Made by a program: the position numbers and the translations under genes. Positions 9,309 through 17,281 of a stretch of 64,000 bases of DNA are shown piece after piece. Numbering within the stretch: position 1 is the first letter of the stretch; every line of letters begins with the position of its first letter. The stretch spans positions 62,001 through 126,000 of the forward strand of contig CAVTWA010000051.1 in NCBI GenBank assembly GCA_963738025.1, written 5' to 3'. The notes below the pieces were generated by a model. That model was not told the origin of the DNA. It was given only the letters and a program-made list of their open reading frames with translations, and did not search any database. Source of the stretch: 20CM-2-55-15 sp963738025 (GTDB taxonomy: Bacteria; Acidobacteriota; Terriglobia; 20CM-2-55-15).

Positions 9309-11339
9309 GTGGCACATTCCAGAACCCGGCTTACCGCGATCGTCGCAACAATTGCAATTCTGCTCGTCATCGTTTCGCAGGCCGGCAAAGCGCAGCGCCG
9401 AGCCGCAACCCCGCCCCGGAATCCGGACGCTGACTGGCCCATGTACAACCGGGATCTCGGCGGGACCCGCTACTCCCCGTTGACGCAAATCAACACCACC
9501 AATGTTGAAAAATTAACCAAGGCCTGGTCCTTCCGTCTTCCTCCCGAAACTCCGCTGCCGGCATCGCGAACCCCGAGCGGCACGGAGGTCTTCCAAGAGG
9601 TCACGCCCATCGTCGTTAATGGCGTCATGTACATGCCCGTCGGCGGCCGCGTCGTGGCCCTCGAGCCCGAGAGCGGCAAAGAAATCTGGACGCATGAATT
9701 AAAGGAAGGCCTCGCCTCATTCCGCGGCGTGACGTACTGGCCCGGAGAAGGGACTACCCCGCCACGAATCATCTTCACCAGCCTGAAGAAACTCGTCGCG
9801 CTCAACGCGCTCACCGGCGAACCCGCCTCGGGTTTCGGCAACAATGGGGAAGTGGACATGGTCGTCGGCTACGCCGGCGTTCCCATCGTTTACAAGAACA
9901 TCATCTTCGTCGGCTCGACGATCTACGGACCGGGTGAACGCCATATCGATTCTGGCGTCACTCCCGTCGGACCACCGCTGAATCCGCGCGCCTTCGATGC
10001 GCGCACCGGCGCAAAACTCTGGGAATTCAACACGGTCCCGAAGCCGGGCGAGTTCGGCAACGAAACCTGGGCCAACGGCAGCTGGAAGGATCGCACCGGT
10101 GTCAATGTCTGGGCGTTCACGCTGACGCTCGATGAGCGGCGCGGCACAGTCTTTCTCCCGGTCGGCGGACCCAATTACAACTATTACGGCGGGAACCGGC
10201 CCGGCGATAATCTCTTCGCCAACACCCTCGTCGCGATCGATGGTCCGACCGGCAAGCGCAAATGGCATTTTCAAACCGTGCATCACGAACTCTGGGATTT
10301 CGATCTGCCGCCCGCCCCGATGTTGTTCGATCTTGTGAAGGATGGACGGACGATTCCCGCTCTGGTGCAAACCGGCAAGCTCGGTTATATGTTCATTTTG
10401 AATCGCGAGACCGGAGCGCCGGTATATCCCATCGAAGAACGTCCGGTGCCGAAGGGGAATGCTCCCGGCGAGGTCTACGCTCCGACGCAGCCGATTCCGG
10501 TGAAGCCGGCTCCGATCGCGCGCGTCAGCATGTCGGCAGCAGATCTGGTGACTGCGGCGGACACGACTCCATCTCACGCCCAGGCATGCAAGGAACTGTG
10601 GGACACGGTGAAGTACTACAACGATGGACCGTATTCGCCGTGGCAATATCGGGAAGCCCCCGCTACACCTGAACGCGGCGCAGGCCGCGGCCGCGGCGGT
10701 GGACCGCCGGCGCCGCTGCCTCCAGGCACTCCTCCGCCGACGATCGTGTTTCCTGGAGCGACGGGCGGACCCAACTGGGGCGGTACGGCTCTCGACAAGC
10801 GGACGAATTATATTTTCATCGCGACCAAGGACGCTCCGGCCATCGGCTGGATCGCGAAGAACCCGCAATACAGCGAGGCGACCAAGGACACGCAGCAACC
10901 GTTCATCCGGGTCGGCGGACCAAATCTCAGCGCTCCGGCCATGGATGAAAACGGACGCAGCTATGGCAATCTGCCCTGCTTCCGGCCGCCCTGGTCGAGT
11001 CTGGTCGCGGTGAATGCGAATACCGGAGATATCGCGTGGAAGGTACCGCTGGGCATCAACACCAACATGCCGGAAGGGAAGAATAATGTCGGCAACGCCG
11101 GCTGCGGCGGCCCGATCGCCACGGCCGGCGGGCTGGTGTTCATCGGCGCGACCAGCGACAACCGCTTCCGGGCTTTTGATTCCCGCACGGGCAAAGAGCT
11201 CTGGTCCACAAAAGTGGATAACAACATCACCGCCACGCCCATGACGTACCAGGGGAAGGATGGCAAGCAATACGTCGCCGTCGTCTCCGCGTCCGGAGGC
11301 GGGAATAACCAGTCCTTACTGGTTTTCTCTCTCCCCTAA
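9309..11339 (+). CDS. PQQ-dependent (quinoprotein) dehydrogenase
   Basis: 676 residues from GTG 9309. This start is chosen because gggaggt lies 5 nt upstream and the product then begins with a signal peptide (LTAIVATIAILLVIVSQAGKAQ). An ATG-like extension to 9240 would run through a palindromic repeat. The mature protein is an eight-bladed quinoprotein propeller: DWPMYNRDLGGTRYSPLTQI at the start, repeated W-type blades (GGRVVALEPESGKEIW, FDARTGAKLWEFNTV, FDSRTGKELWSTKV) and the conserved HHELWDFDLPPAP active-site region. It should oxidise a sugar or alcohol in the periplasm with PQQ and pass electrons to the respiratory chain. There is no CxxCH motif, so it is not a quinohaemoprotein, and the substrate is not determined. 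Residues about 450-480 form a Gly/Pro/Arg linker. Confidence 0.92.
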   Translation: MAHSRTRLTAIVATIAILLVIVSQAGKAQRRAATPPRNPDADWPMYNRDLGGTRYSPLTQINTTNVEKLTKAWSFRLPPETPLPASRTPSGTEVFQEVTPIVVNGVMYMPVGGRVVALEPESGKEIWTHELKEGLASFRGVTYWPGEGTTPPRIIFTSLKKLVALNALTGEPASGFGNNGEVDMVVGYAGVPIVYKNIIFVGSTIYGPGERHIDSGVTPVGPPLNPRAFDARTGAKLWEFNTVPKPGEFGNETWANGSWKDRTGVNVWAFTLTLDERRGTVFLPVGGPNYNYYGGNRPGDNLFANTLVAIDGPTGKRKWHFQTVHHELWDFDLPPAPMLFDLVKDGRTIPALVQTGKLGYMFILNRETGAPVYPIEERPVPKGNAPGEVYAPTQPIPVKPAPIARVSMSAADLVTAADTTPSHAQACKELWDTVKYYNDGPYSPWQYREAPATPERGAGRGRGGGPPAPLPPGTPPPTIVFPGATGGPNWGGTALDKRTNYIFIATKDAPAIGWIAKNPQYSEATKDTQQPFIRVGGPNLSAPAMDENGRSYGNLPCFRPPWSSLVAVNANTGDIAWKVPLGINTNMPEGKNNVGNAGCGGPIATAGGLVFIGATSDNRFRAFDSRTGKELWSTKVDNNITATPMTYQGKDGKQYVAVVSASGGGNNQSLLVFSLP

Positions 11340-11340
11340 A

Positions 11341-11426
11341 ATGACTAATGACTATTGACCATTGAGAATTGACAAAGCACCCGGGAGAAATGGTCAATTC
11401 TCAATAGTCAATAGTCAATAGTCATT
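11341..11426. repeat. Inverted repeat built from TATTGAC heptamers
   Basis: Directly after the dehydrogenase stop. Left arm 11347-11373 and right arm 11393-11426 pair almost perfectly, apart from one extra 7-nt TATTGAC unit in the right arm; the loop is about 19 nt. Probably a transcript-end hairpin or a dispersed repeat. The remaining spacer to 11540 holds nothing else that I recognise. Confidence 0.6.
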
Positions 11427-11540
11427 CAGGACTATAACCGCTTACCCCACAATCACTTCCACTCTGTCCTCAAATGCCTTGGCCGCGTCAGGTCCCCGGC
11501 TTATAAGGTGAACGGCCCAATGGTCCGATAAGTAGCAAGG

Positions 11541-13394
11541 ATGAACCTTAACGGTAACAACATCGACGAGCTTCTTCAGGCTCGCTCCGAGATCGACGAG
11601 GAACTCCGGCGCCACAAGAGCAAGGTCACGATCTTCTTTACGGACGTCGTCGGGTCGACGACATACTTCGATCAGTTTGGCGACACCGCCGGCCTGCTGC
11701 TGCTCCATCGCCACGACAGCCTCGTCATCCGGGCGGTTGAAGAATTCCATGGCATGGTCGTCAAAAAGATCGGCGACTCCGTCATGGCGGAGTTTCCCGA
11801 CCCCGCGCTCGCCGTGCGCGCCGCCATTGCCATCCAATGCCGGCTTTGGGATCAGAACCAGAACATTGCCGAGACCGAACGTCTTCGCATCCGCACCGGC
11901 ATCCACTACGGCATCGGATTCCGCCGCGGCAACGATCTCTTCGGCGATGCGATCAACCTCGCCGCCCGCATCACCAAACACAGTGGTCCCGGCCAGATCC
12001 TGATTTCGCAGGCCGTACGCGAAGCCTTGCCCGCAATCGAATTCAATTCCAGGTCTCTCGGCGGAATCAACATCGAAGGCAAAGCCGAGTGCGAAGAACT
12101 GCACGAGGTGCTTTGGACCGATGTCGCGTCGCCGCTTCCGGGGCAACCCGGGACGTTTTCCACCTTCAGCCCCGACGAGCAGACCGGGCCCCCCGATCTG
12201 CCGCGCTATGAAATACTCGCTCGTGCCGGAGTCGGCGCCACCGGTCTTCTGTTCAAAGCCCGCGACCGCGAAACCAACGAGGTCGTCGCGCTCAAGGTTC
12301 TCAAAGCCGAGATTGCCGACAAGCCGGAACTCATCGACGCCTTCAAAAACGAACTGCGGCTGGCGCGCAAAATCACCCACAAGAATGTTTGCCGCATCTA
12401 CGACTTCAACCGGGCGGACGGCATTTCTTTCATCTCGATGGAATTCGTCGAGGGGGAAAGCCTGCGCCGCGTTCTTAGCCGCTTCAACGCGCTCAGCACG
12501 CGCACCGCAATCAAGATCGCGAGCCAGATCTGCGACGGCCTTCGCGAGGCCCACGCCCAGGGCATCGTGCACCGGGATCTCAAGCCGGAAAATCTCATGA
12601 TCGACGGATCCGGCAACGTCAAGCTGATGGACTTCGGTCTGGCGCACCTTGTCGCCGAAGAATCGACGGCTGCCGTCGGTACTCCTTCGTATATGGCGCC
12701 GGAACAGGCTCAGGGAGCGGCCGTGGATCAGCGCTGCGATATTTACGCGCTCGGTCTGGTTCTGTTCGAAATGTTCACGGGCGCGAGCGCCTTTACCGGC
12801 GAGACGCCGATGGTCGTCGCTCTCAAGCAGATCCAAGATGCGCCGCAGAATCCGCGCGACATTGAACGAACGATTCCGGAGCACATCTCGAAAGCCATTC
12901 TGCGCTGTCTCGAGAAAGATCCTGGAAAACGCTTTTCATCGGTTGACGAACTGCAGGCCGCCATCGCCGATGAGCCCGCTCCGCCGGAGCCTCCATCGCG
13001 CCTGCGGAAGGACGCGCCATGGGCGGCGCGCGCCGCAGTTGCACTGGCAATGGTCTTTGCCGTCGTCTTCGCTGCCACCTTCATCTTAGATGGACTTGGA
13101 ACACCTAAACCCGGGCTCACTGCTCCGCCGTCCGCCGCCGAGTTTTCGGCTTTTCATATGGCGGAGTCGATCAATACCGCCGCTGCGTGGAAAACGTTTC
13201 TCAGTAACTATCACAGAGGTGACCTGGTTAACGTTGCGCGCGACCGTCTCGAAAAACTGAAAGCGCAGGCCGCCGAAGTGGCCGTAAAGACCGGCGTCGC
13301 GGTCGCGGTCGCGAAGCCTGCAGATGCTCTGCCCGTGCCCAGCCGTTTAACGCGCCGAGCCCGAGTCCTAAATGGTCGGCGTTTGCCGACATGA
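11541..13394 (+). CDS. Class III nucleotide cyclase fused to Ser/Thr protein kinase
   Basis: 617 residues. Residues about 25-190 form a class III cyclase with likely intact catalysis: metal-binding FFTDVVGST and KKIGDSVMAEF, and the transition-state Asn/Arg in GDAINLAARI. Residues about 225-490 form a Hanks-type kinase: glycine loop ARAGVGATG, VALKVLK, HRDLKPEN, DFGLA and the APE segment MAPEQAQG. A transmembrane helix follows (AARAAVALAMVFAVVFAATFIL, about 495-517), then a short outer segment. The last about 17 residues (SRLTRRARVLNGRRLPT) look out of frame. Shifting frame near 13340-13345 gives PFNAPSPSPKWSAFADM, which runs straight into the downstream FGE domain. A single missing C probably split one cyclase-kinase-FGE protein. 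Weak Shine-Dalgarno (aagg). Confidence 0.9.
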   Translation: MNLNGNNIDELLQARSEIDEELRRHKSKVTIFFTDVVGSTTYFDQFGDTAGLLLLHRHDSLVIRAVEEFHGMVVKKIGDSVMAEFPDPALAVRAAIAIQCRLWDQNQNIAETERLRIRTGIHYGIGFRRGNDLFGDAINLAARITKHSGPGQILISQAVREALPAIEFNSRSLGGINIEGKAECEELHEVLWTDVASPLPGQPGTFSTFSPDEQTGPPDLPRYEILARAGVGATGLLFKARDRETNEVVALKVLKAEIADKPELIDAFKNELRLARKITHKNVCRIYDFNRADGISFISMEFVEGESLRRVLSRFNALSTRTAIKIASQICDGLREAHAQGIVHRDLKPENLMIDGSGNVKLMDFGLAHLVAEESTAAVGTPSYMAPEQAQGAAVDQRCDIYALGLVLFEMFTGASAFTGETPMVVALKQIQDAPQNPRDIERTIPEHISKAILRCLEKDPGKRFSSVDELQAAIADEPAPPEPPSRLRKDAPWAARAAVALAMVFAVVFAATFILDGLGTPKPGLTAPPSAAEFSAFHMAESINTAAAWKTFLSNYHRGDLVNVARDRLEKLKAQAAEVAVKTGVAVAVAKPADALPVPSRLTRRARVLNGRRLPT

Positions 13395-13933
13395 TCCAGA
13401 TTCAGAGCGCCGATTTTACGATGGGCAATGACAACGGCAAAAAGGATGAAAAGCCGCAGCATCAAGTCCTCATCGATTCATTCCGTATCAGCCGGTCCGA
13501 GATCACGAATAGTCAGTATGTGGAGTTTCTCAATGACACTGGCTATCCGCGTCCGAAGGATCCTAGAAACAATCTGACGGCCTATCCGGATCTGCCCGTC
13601 GTCAACGTCAGTTACGACGATGCCGCCGCATTCTGCAAATGGGTCGGCAGCAAATTCGGCGCGCCGGTCCGGCTGCCCACCGAAGCGGAATGGGAATACG
13701 CCAGCCAGAAGCATGTCCCGCGAGCCGCGCATCCCACGGCATGGGAGTGGGTCGCCGACTTTTACTCCAAGGATTACTATTCCGTTTCGCCGCTCAAAAA
13801 TCCCGCCGGCCCCGCGACAGGCACCAGGCGCGTCGTCCGCAGCGAAAGCCAGTCCCGCTCCGCCCGCGACCCCAGAGACCGCACCGACCAGCTCGGCTTC
13901 CGCATCGTCCTCGTCTCCCGCCCGTCGCACTAG
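13391..13933 (+). CDS. Formylglycine-generating-enzyme (SUMF1)-like domain, probable 3' part of the kinase gene
   Basis: 180 residues with the FGE-sulfatase signature: FTMGNDNGKKDEKPQHQVLIDSF at the start, EITNSQYVEFLND, VVNVSYDDAAAFCKWVG, RLPTEAEWEYAS and the terminal LGFRIVLV. It is shorter than a complete FGE (about 250) and lacks the central copper/cysteine site that I would expect, so oxidase activity is doubtful; in kinase fusions this fold usually serves as a sensor or ligand-binding domain. It overlaps the kinase stop by ATGA but has no Shine-Dalgarno, and the same frame upstream reads as sensible protein. I therefore regard it as the continuation of the cyclase-kinase gene after a 1-nt indel. 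Confidence 0.8.
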   Translation: MIQIQSADFTMGNDNGKKDEKPQHQVLIDSFRISRSEITNSQYVEFLNDTGYPRPKDPRNNLTAYPDLPVVNVSYDDAAAFCKWVGSKFGAPVRLPTEAEWEYASQKHVPRAAHPTAWEWVADFYSKDYYSVSPLKNPAGPATGTRRVVRSESQSRSARDPRDRTDQLGFRIVLVSRPSH

Positions 13934-14066
13934 GCGGGAAGTCCTGATTCGGGGACGGTTGCCTGAATTCAGACGTGTCCAAAATAAATCGGTCCCGTAG
14001 GCTGAGAGCCGCATCTGTTAAAGGTTTGGAACTGTGCTATTACGAATAGACTCAGTTTTGCATAGT

Positions 14067-14185
14067 CCCCTCCGAAGTTAGGAGGGGTGGCGCGAAGCGC
14101 TCCTTATTAATCGGTACTGTTCGTCTTTGAACAGACGCCCCAGCCCTCGCGTCGCGAGGGCCTCCCCGCCTGACTCAGGCAGGGA
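14067..14185 (-). repeat. Dispersed structured element, copy A (inverted relative to copy B at 61131)
   Basis: Contains hairpins CCCCTCC/GGAGGGG (14067-14087), CTGTTC/GAACAG-type, CCCTCGCG/CGCGAGGG and a Pro-loop hairpin (ccccgcctgactcaggcagggag). Read on the minus strand, 14091-14185 matches 61131-61225 almost base for base, including aacagtaccgattaataagg and ggagcgcttcgcg. The element borders a truncated SnoaL gene. No coding capacity. Confidence 0.8.
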
Positions 14186-14240
14186 GTTGCCCGTCCCAGC
14201 AGGTCGCTGCGCGGATCAACTCCCAGCAACCCTCTATCTT

Positions 14241-14549
14241 GGATTTGGATTTGGGCGGCAATCGCTTTTCGAAGTGGTTAAAGGCCTCGGAGGGGGCATG
14301 GAGTACATTCGGCACGATTATGACAGTCTGACTTTCATTCCTTCAGGCGACTATGTGGTCGTTGAAGGGACTTCGCAGGGCAAAATGTCCGGTAAATCGT
14401 GGGAGGGAGGCAAGACTCCTGGCGGACGTTTCTGCAACGTTTTCAAATTTCGAGATGGCCGAATATCCAGCTTGCACGTCTATCTCGATCCCGACTATAC
14501 AGGAGAGGATGAAGCACGGTTTAGATGGGGTCTGAATCGTCAGTGGTGA
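14241..14549 (+). pseudogene. SnoaL/NTF2-like protein, 5'-truncated
   Basis: About 100 residues are recognisable, starting GRQSLFEVVKGLGGGMEYIRHDYDSLTF and running through VVVEGTSQGKMSGKSWEGGK and FRDGRISSLHVYLDPDY, the C-terminal sheet of an NTF2-like fold. The usual first 40 or so residues, with helix 1, are missing. The frame can be followed upstream to 14127, but that part translates the palindromic element and is not protein-like. The element probably inserted into or next to the gene and removed its start. Function unknown and probably lost. Confidence 0.6.
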
Positions 14550-15607
14550 GAAGCGAGATCCTGGACCTGTTCCGCCCGGCCGTTCACTTCTATCTCGTAG
14601 TTCTGGCCTTCCCATCGGTTTTCGTTCACCCACAAGAACGTGAAACGCATTGAGCGGGGCTCCTGAGGCACTGGCACATCGACAAAATGGATATCGAGAC
14701 TCGTCGGAGTCGAGTGTGCGTCGGTGGAATGCAGCCATTCATCCGCTGTCCAGTGCAGGAGAAACGGAGCGGCCGCTTGTATTCGAAGCGGAGTTCCGGC
14801 TTTGACTGCTGTTATCTGCCGATTGGCTTTCCATATCTCGATTGTCGAGCGCTCCCGATCGCCGCGCACGTAACGATCATAGGCCGCTTCGATCAATTCG
14901 TAGCTCTTGCCGTCGGTGGCCGAGCGACACAACTTGATGTATTCGGAATGAGCCCACAGTAGAGGAACGGCGGAACCGGTCTCCCTGCCGAAAACAAAGT
15001 GTCGCTCAGGCAGGTCCGGCGCATCCCAGATCTGCTCGGGAATGAGACCAATCCCTCCCGCAAAATTCTTGAGAGCTCGCAAATAAGGCTCGGGATCTCT
15101 GCCGGCAGCAAGCTCGTAGTGGCCGCGTTCTCCCGTCAGCAAAGGCCAGGCGCGTCCGACGCCCCAGAAGTTGTATGACTCGCCATCGTCACGCTGGCCG
15201 AACCCGTCATGATTGTACCGGCGCCAGCAGGGACCGAGCGGTGTTTCCACTTTGAGCACGGCATCCACGACACGAAGGGAGTCCTGAATTATCGGATCGT
15301 CCGGGCTACGAATTCCGTAGCGAACGAGTTCGAGAAAACCCGCATCAACGATCGTGTTTGCGGCGAATTCATACTGGTCGCCCGGCCGCCGGTTAGACAG
15401 GATCAACATTCCGCAATCGGGATCTTCGTCTACGCAACGATTGATCTGGCCCGGATTGATCCGGATGTAATGCCGGCGTATTCCGGGCACCAGAGTCCCG
15501 CGCCTCGTCACAGTCCAACGCTCGATATGCGATTCAAGGAAGTCTGCATAATCACGCACGAATTCGGCCGTGCGTGCATCGCCGCGGTCGTCGAAGAAAC
15601 TCGGCAC
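14540..15607 (-). CDS. GH15 glucoamylase-like protein, C-terminal part (frameshifted)
   Basis: 355 residues forming the second half of the glycoside hydrolase family 15 protein encoded upstream. It carries the catalytic-base motif GLIPEQIWDAPDLPE, the SYNFWGVGRAWPLLTGERGHYELAAG segment and a C-terminal beta domain (MRFTFLWVNENRWEGQNYEIEVNG). Its first residues (FFDDRGDARTAEFVRDYADFLESH) continue the upstream half if one T is removed from the ttt at about 15600-15602. The two halves overlap by 56 nt. As written neither half has both catalytic Glu residues, so the gene is inactive unless the indel is a sequence error. Expected reaction: exo-hydrolysis of alpha-glucans to glucose. Confidence 0.85.
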   Translation of the reverse strand: MPSFFDDRGDARTAEFVRDYADFLESHIERWTVTRRGTLVPGIRRHYIRINPGQINRCVDEDPDCGMLILSNRRPGDQYEFAANTIVDAGFLELVRYGIRSPDDPIIQDSLRVVDAVLKVETPLGPCWRRYNHDGFGQRDDGESYNFWGVGRAWPLLTGERGHYELAAGRDPEPYLRALKNFAGGIGLIPEQIWDAPDLPERHFVFGRETGSAVPLLWAHSEYIKLCRSATDGKSYELIEAAYDRYVRGDRERSTIEIWKANRQITAVKAGTPLRIQAAAPFLLHWTADEWLHSTDAHSTPTSLDIHFVDVPVPQEPRSMRFTFLWVNENRWEGQNYEIEVNGRAEQVQDLASHH

Positions 15608-16961
15608 CGCAAATCAGCGCCGCAATGTGAGCAGCAAGTGTGGACGGCGAGTAGCCGCTGGCTTCCTCCCACCGGTCCTGCGCGGTAACCGGACCTTCTC
15701 GAATCAGAAAACCGCATGCACGGCTGACCATGCTGTGAGGGTCGAAGTTTCCCAGTGCTCCGAGCTTCCAAAGCCGCCAGGCAAGGATTACCGGAAATGC
15801 GACCTCATCCAACTGAATTCCGGTCCAGTACGGACGGCCATCGATCCAGAAATTTTGATAGAAGCCACCGTCCGCCCGCTGGGATACAGCCAGGTATATC
15901 AGAGCCCGCAATGGCGTGCTCAAATCGCCGACCGCCAGGAGTGCGCTGACAGTTTTGACGAGATCGCGTGTCCACACCAGATGGTAACCGCCAATCTCGT
16001 CATCACTCTTCTCGTCACCCCATGGAATGCTCAGTGACGCGATCATTGCTCCGGGATACGTCTTGTCTTCATGTGCAAGCAGAAGATTCACACTACGTTC
16101 AAACAATTTGTCGTGCGAACCAGCAGGAAGAGAAAACCGTTTCGACGTGCGTTCCCATTGCCGGATAAAAGCTTCGCGACTCTGCTGGAACGGGATGCTG
16201 AGCGATTGCGCCAGAGTGCTCAGCGCGTTGTGCCTCGAAGTTCCGAAAGCCAGAGCGAGCGTGAAACTGGCGCCCCTGGACAAATCGAGCTCGCCGGTCA
16301 ACGCGATATTGCCGTCAAGAGCAGCATCGTATTGCCAGTCGAGACGATAATTGTCGGCCAGATCGGTCCAGCCGTCGTTCACTCCCACATACCCACAAGA
16401 ACATGCACTAAACGGGACGGTGGCTGCGATCGCGAGCCAGGTCGTTCCCTTGTAGGCGACCAGAACGGTTCTGCCGTCCCAGCGAAGGACCTCTCCGTTG
16501 TTGTGCCACCCGCCGATTTCAAGGTGCGGCGCACAAAGCACGTACATTTTTAGTTTGCGCAGCAGGTCGGGCGGAGCTTCGAGCCGGGTATTCACCAGAA
16601 GAGCGTTTTGATGCGGGTCTCCCAGGATTGTCTTATGGATGCTGTAACGGCCTTCCTTCTCGCGATTGATGAAGTCGAATCCCAGCGCTGCTTCGGATAC
16701 ACAGTCGATCTCTCCAACAAAGTGCCTGCGTTCATCGTGAAAGAAGGTCTCGCCGTCTGTTACAAGGAACTGAAGGTCACGGACTTGAGGTGTATCGATC
16801 GTCGGGTAATACACTTCGGTCACACAACCGTGGTCCAGCGTGTACCAGACGTGGCTCGAGGTTGAATACGCTGTCCCAACCGCCAGTTTAGTGCCGCGGG
16901 TCCATCTTGGTTCAATGCCCGGGCCACCAGGTGCAAAGCGGAGATCGTTCATAAACGTCAT
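15552..16961 (-). CDS. GH15 glucoamylase-like protein, N-terminal part (frameshifted)
   Basis: Starts at about 16961 (MTFMNDLRFAPGGPG); an ATG at 16952 is also possible, and a longer in-frame start at 17006 is not protein-like. The N-terminal beta-sandwich (residues about 1-260; YSTSSHVWYTLDHGCVTEVYYP) is followed by the first half of an alpha/alpha barrel with GYHLVWTRDLVKTVSALLAVG, YWTGIQLDEVAFPVILAW and the general-acid motif QDRWEEASGYSPSTLAAHIAAL. The frame then breaks, and the last about 15 residues (LRRPRRCTHGRIRA) are out of frame. This is a glucodextranase/glucoamylase-type enzyme, not clearly exported. The downstream half is at 14540-15607. Confidence 0.85.
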   Translation of the reverse strand: MTFMNDLRFAPGGPGIEPRWTRGTKLAVGTAYSTSSHVWYTLDHGCVTEVYYPTIDTPQVRDLQFLVTDGETFFHDERRHFVGEIDCVSEAALGFDFINREKEGRYSIHKTILGDPHQNALLVNTRLEAPPDLLRKLKMYVLCAPHLEIGGWHNNGEVLRWDGRTVLVAYKGTTWLAIAATVPFSACSCGYVGVNDGWTDLADNYRLDWQYDAALDGNIALTGELDLSRGASFTLALAFGTSRHNALSTLAQSLSIPFQQSREAFIRQWERTSKRFSLPAGSHDKLFERSVNLLLAHEDKTYPGAMIASLSIPWGDEKSDDEIGGYHLVWTRDLVKTVSALLAVGDLSTPLRALIYLAVSQRADGGFYQNFWIDGRPYWTGIQLDEVAFPVILAWRLWKLGALGNFDPHSMVSRACGFLIREGPVTAQDRWEEASGYSPSTLAAHIAALICGAEFLRRPRRCTHGRIRA

Positions 16962-17103
16962 TTTCCTCGTTACGTGAATGCAATGCACATAGAACGAGTA
17001 TTGCATCGCAGGGACAGTCTATAAAGGTGTGAATGAATAAGCCCGGGGCCGTAAGAATGTAACCCCGGGCGCAAGGGCTTGTTGCTCAAATGGCGTGAGA
17101 GCC

Positions 17104-17156
17104 ATTCCCCGCCCTAGTGAGGCGGGGATGCCCTCGCGCACGCGCTTCGCGAGCAT
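17104..17156. repeat. Dispersed structured element, short copy C
   Basis: attccccgcc...ggcggggatgccctcgcgca joined to gcgcttcgcgagcat: the two ends of copy B (61131 element) with the inner part missing. This looks like an internally deleted copy. It lies in the 320-nt spacer between the GH15 gene and the ATPase. Confidence 0.65.
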
Positions 17157-17201
17157 TTATTCGGAAGGGCTTTAAAATTCGTTGAGAATTCCTCAATCTC
17201 G

Positions 17202-17267
17202 CAATTCCGGGAATAAAAGCTTCACTACGAAGTTATCAACATTGAGCGGCCAGAAAGGCAGCTCAAC
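17202..17267 (+). promoter_or_regulatory. ECF-type promoter and duplicated leader upstream of ATPase gene
   Basis: GGAATA at 17210-17215 and GTTATC at 17232-17237, separated by 16 nt, fit the -35/-10 layout of ECF sigma factors. The whole 66-nt block (caattccgggaataaaagcttcac, then agttatc-acattgagcgg, then aga-agctc) recurs almost unchanged at 18498-18564 upstream of doxX, with identical spacing. The sigma factor gene 2 kb downstream is the obvious candidate regulator (inference). Confidence 0.65.
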
Positions 17268-17281
17268 GGTTGGAGGTATTT

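Noticed and set aside
9717..11270. 517-residue minus-strand frame
   Set aside because: Antisense to the PQQ dehydrogenase; composition is a shadow of the real gene.
11442..12884. 480-residue minus-strand frame
   Set aside because: Antisense to the cyclase/kinase gene; no family similarity or start signal, a codon-bias shadow.
13391..13394. ATGA overlap as a genuine translational coupling of the FGE-like gene
   Set aside because: No Shine-Dalgarno, and the same frame continues upstream as a plausible linker; a frameshift within one gene explains it better.
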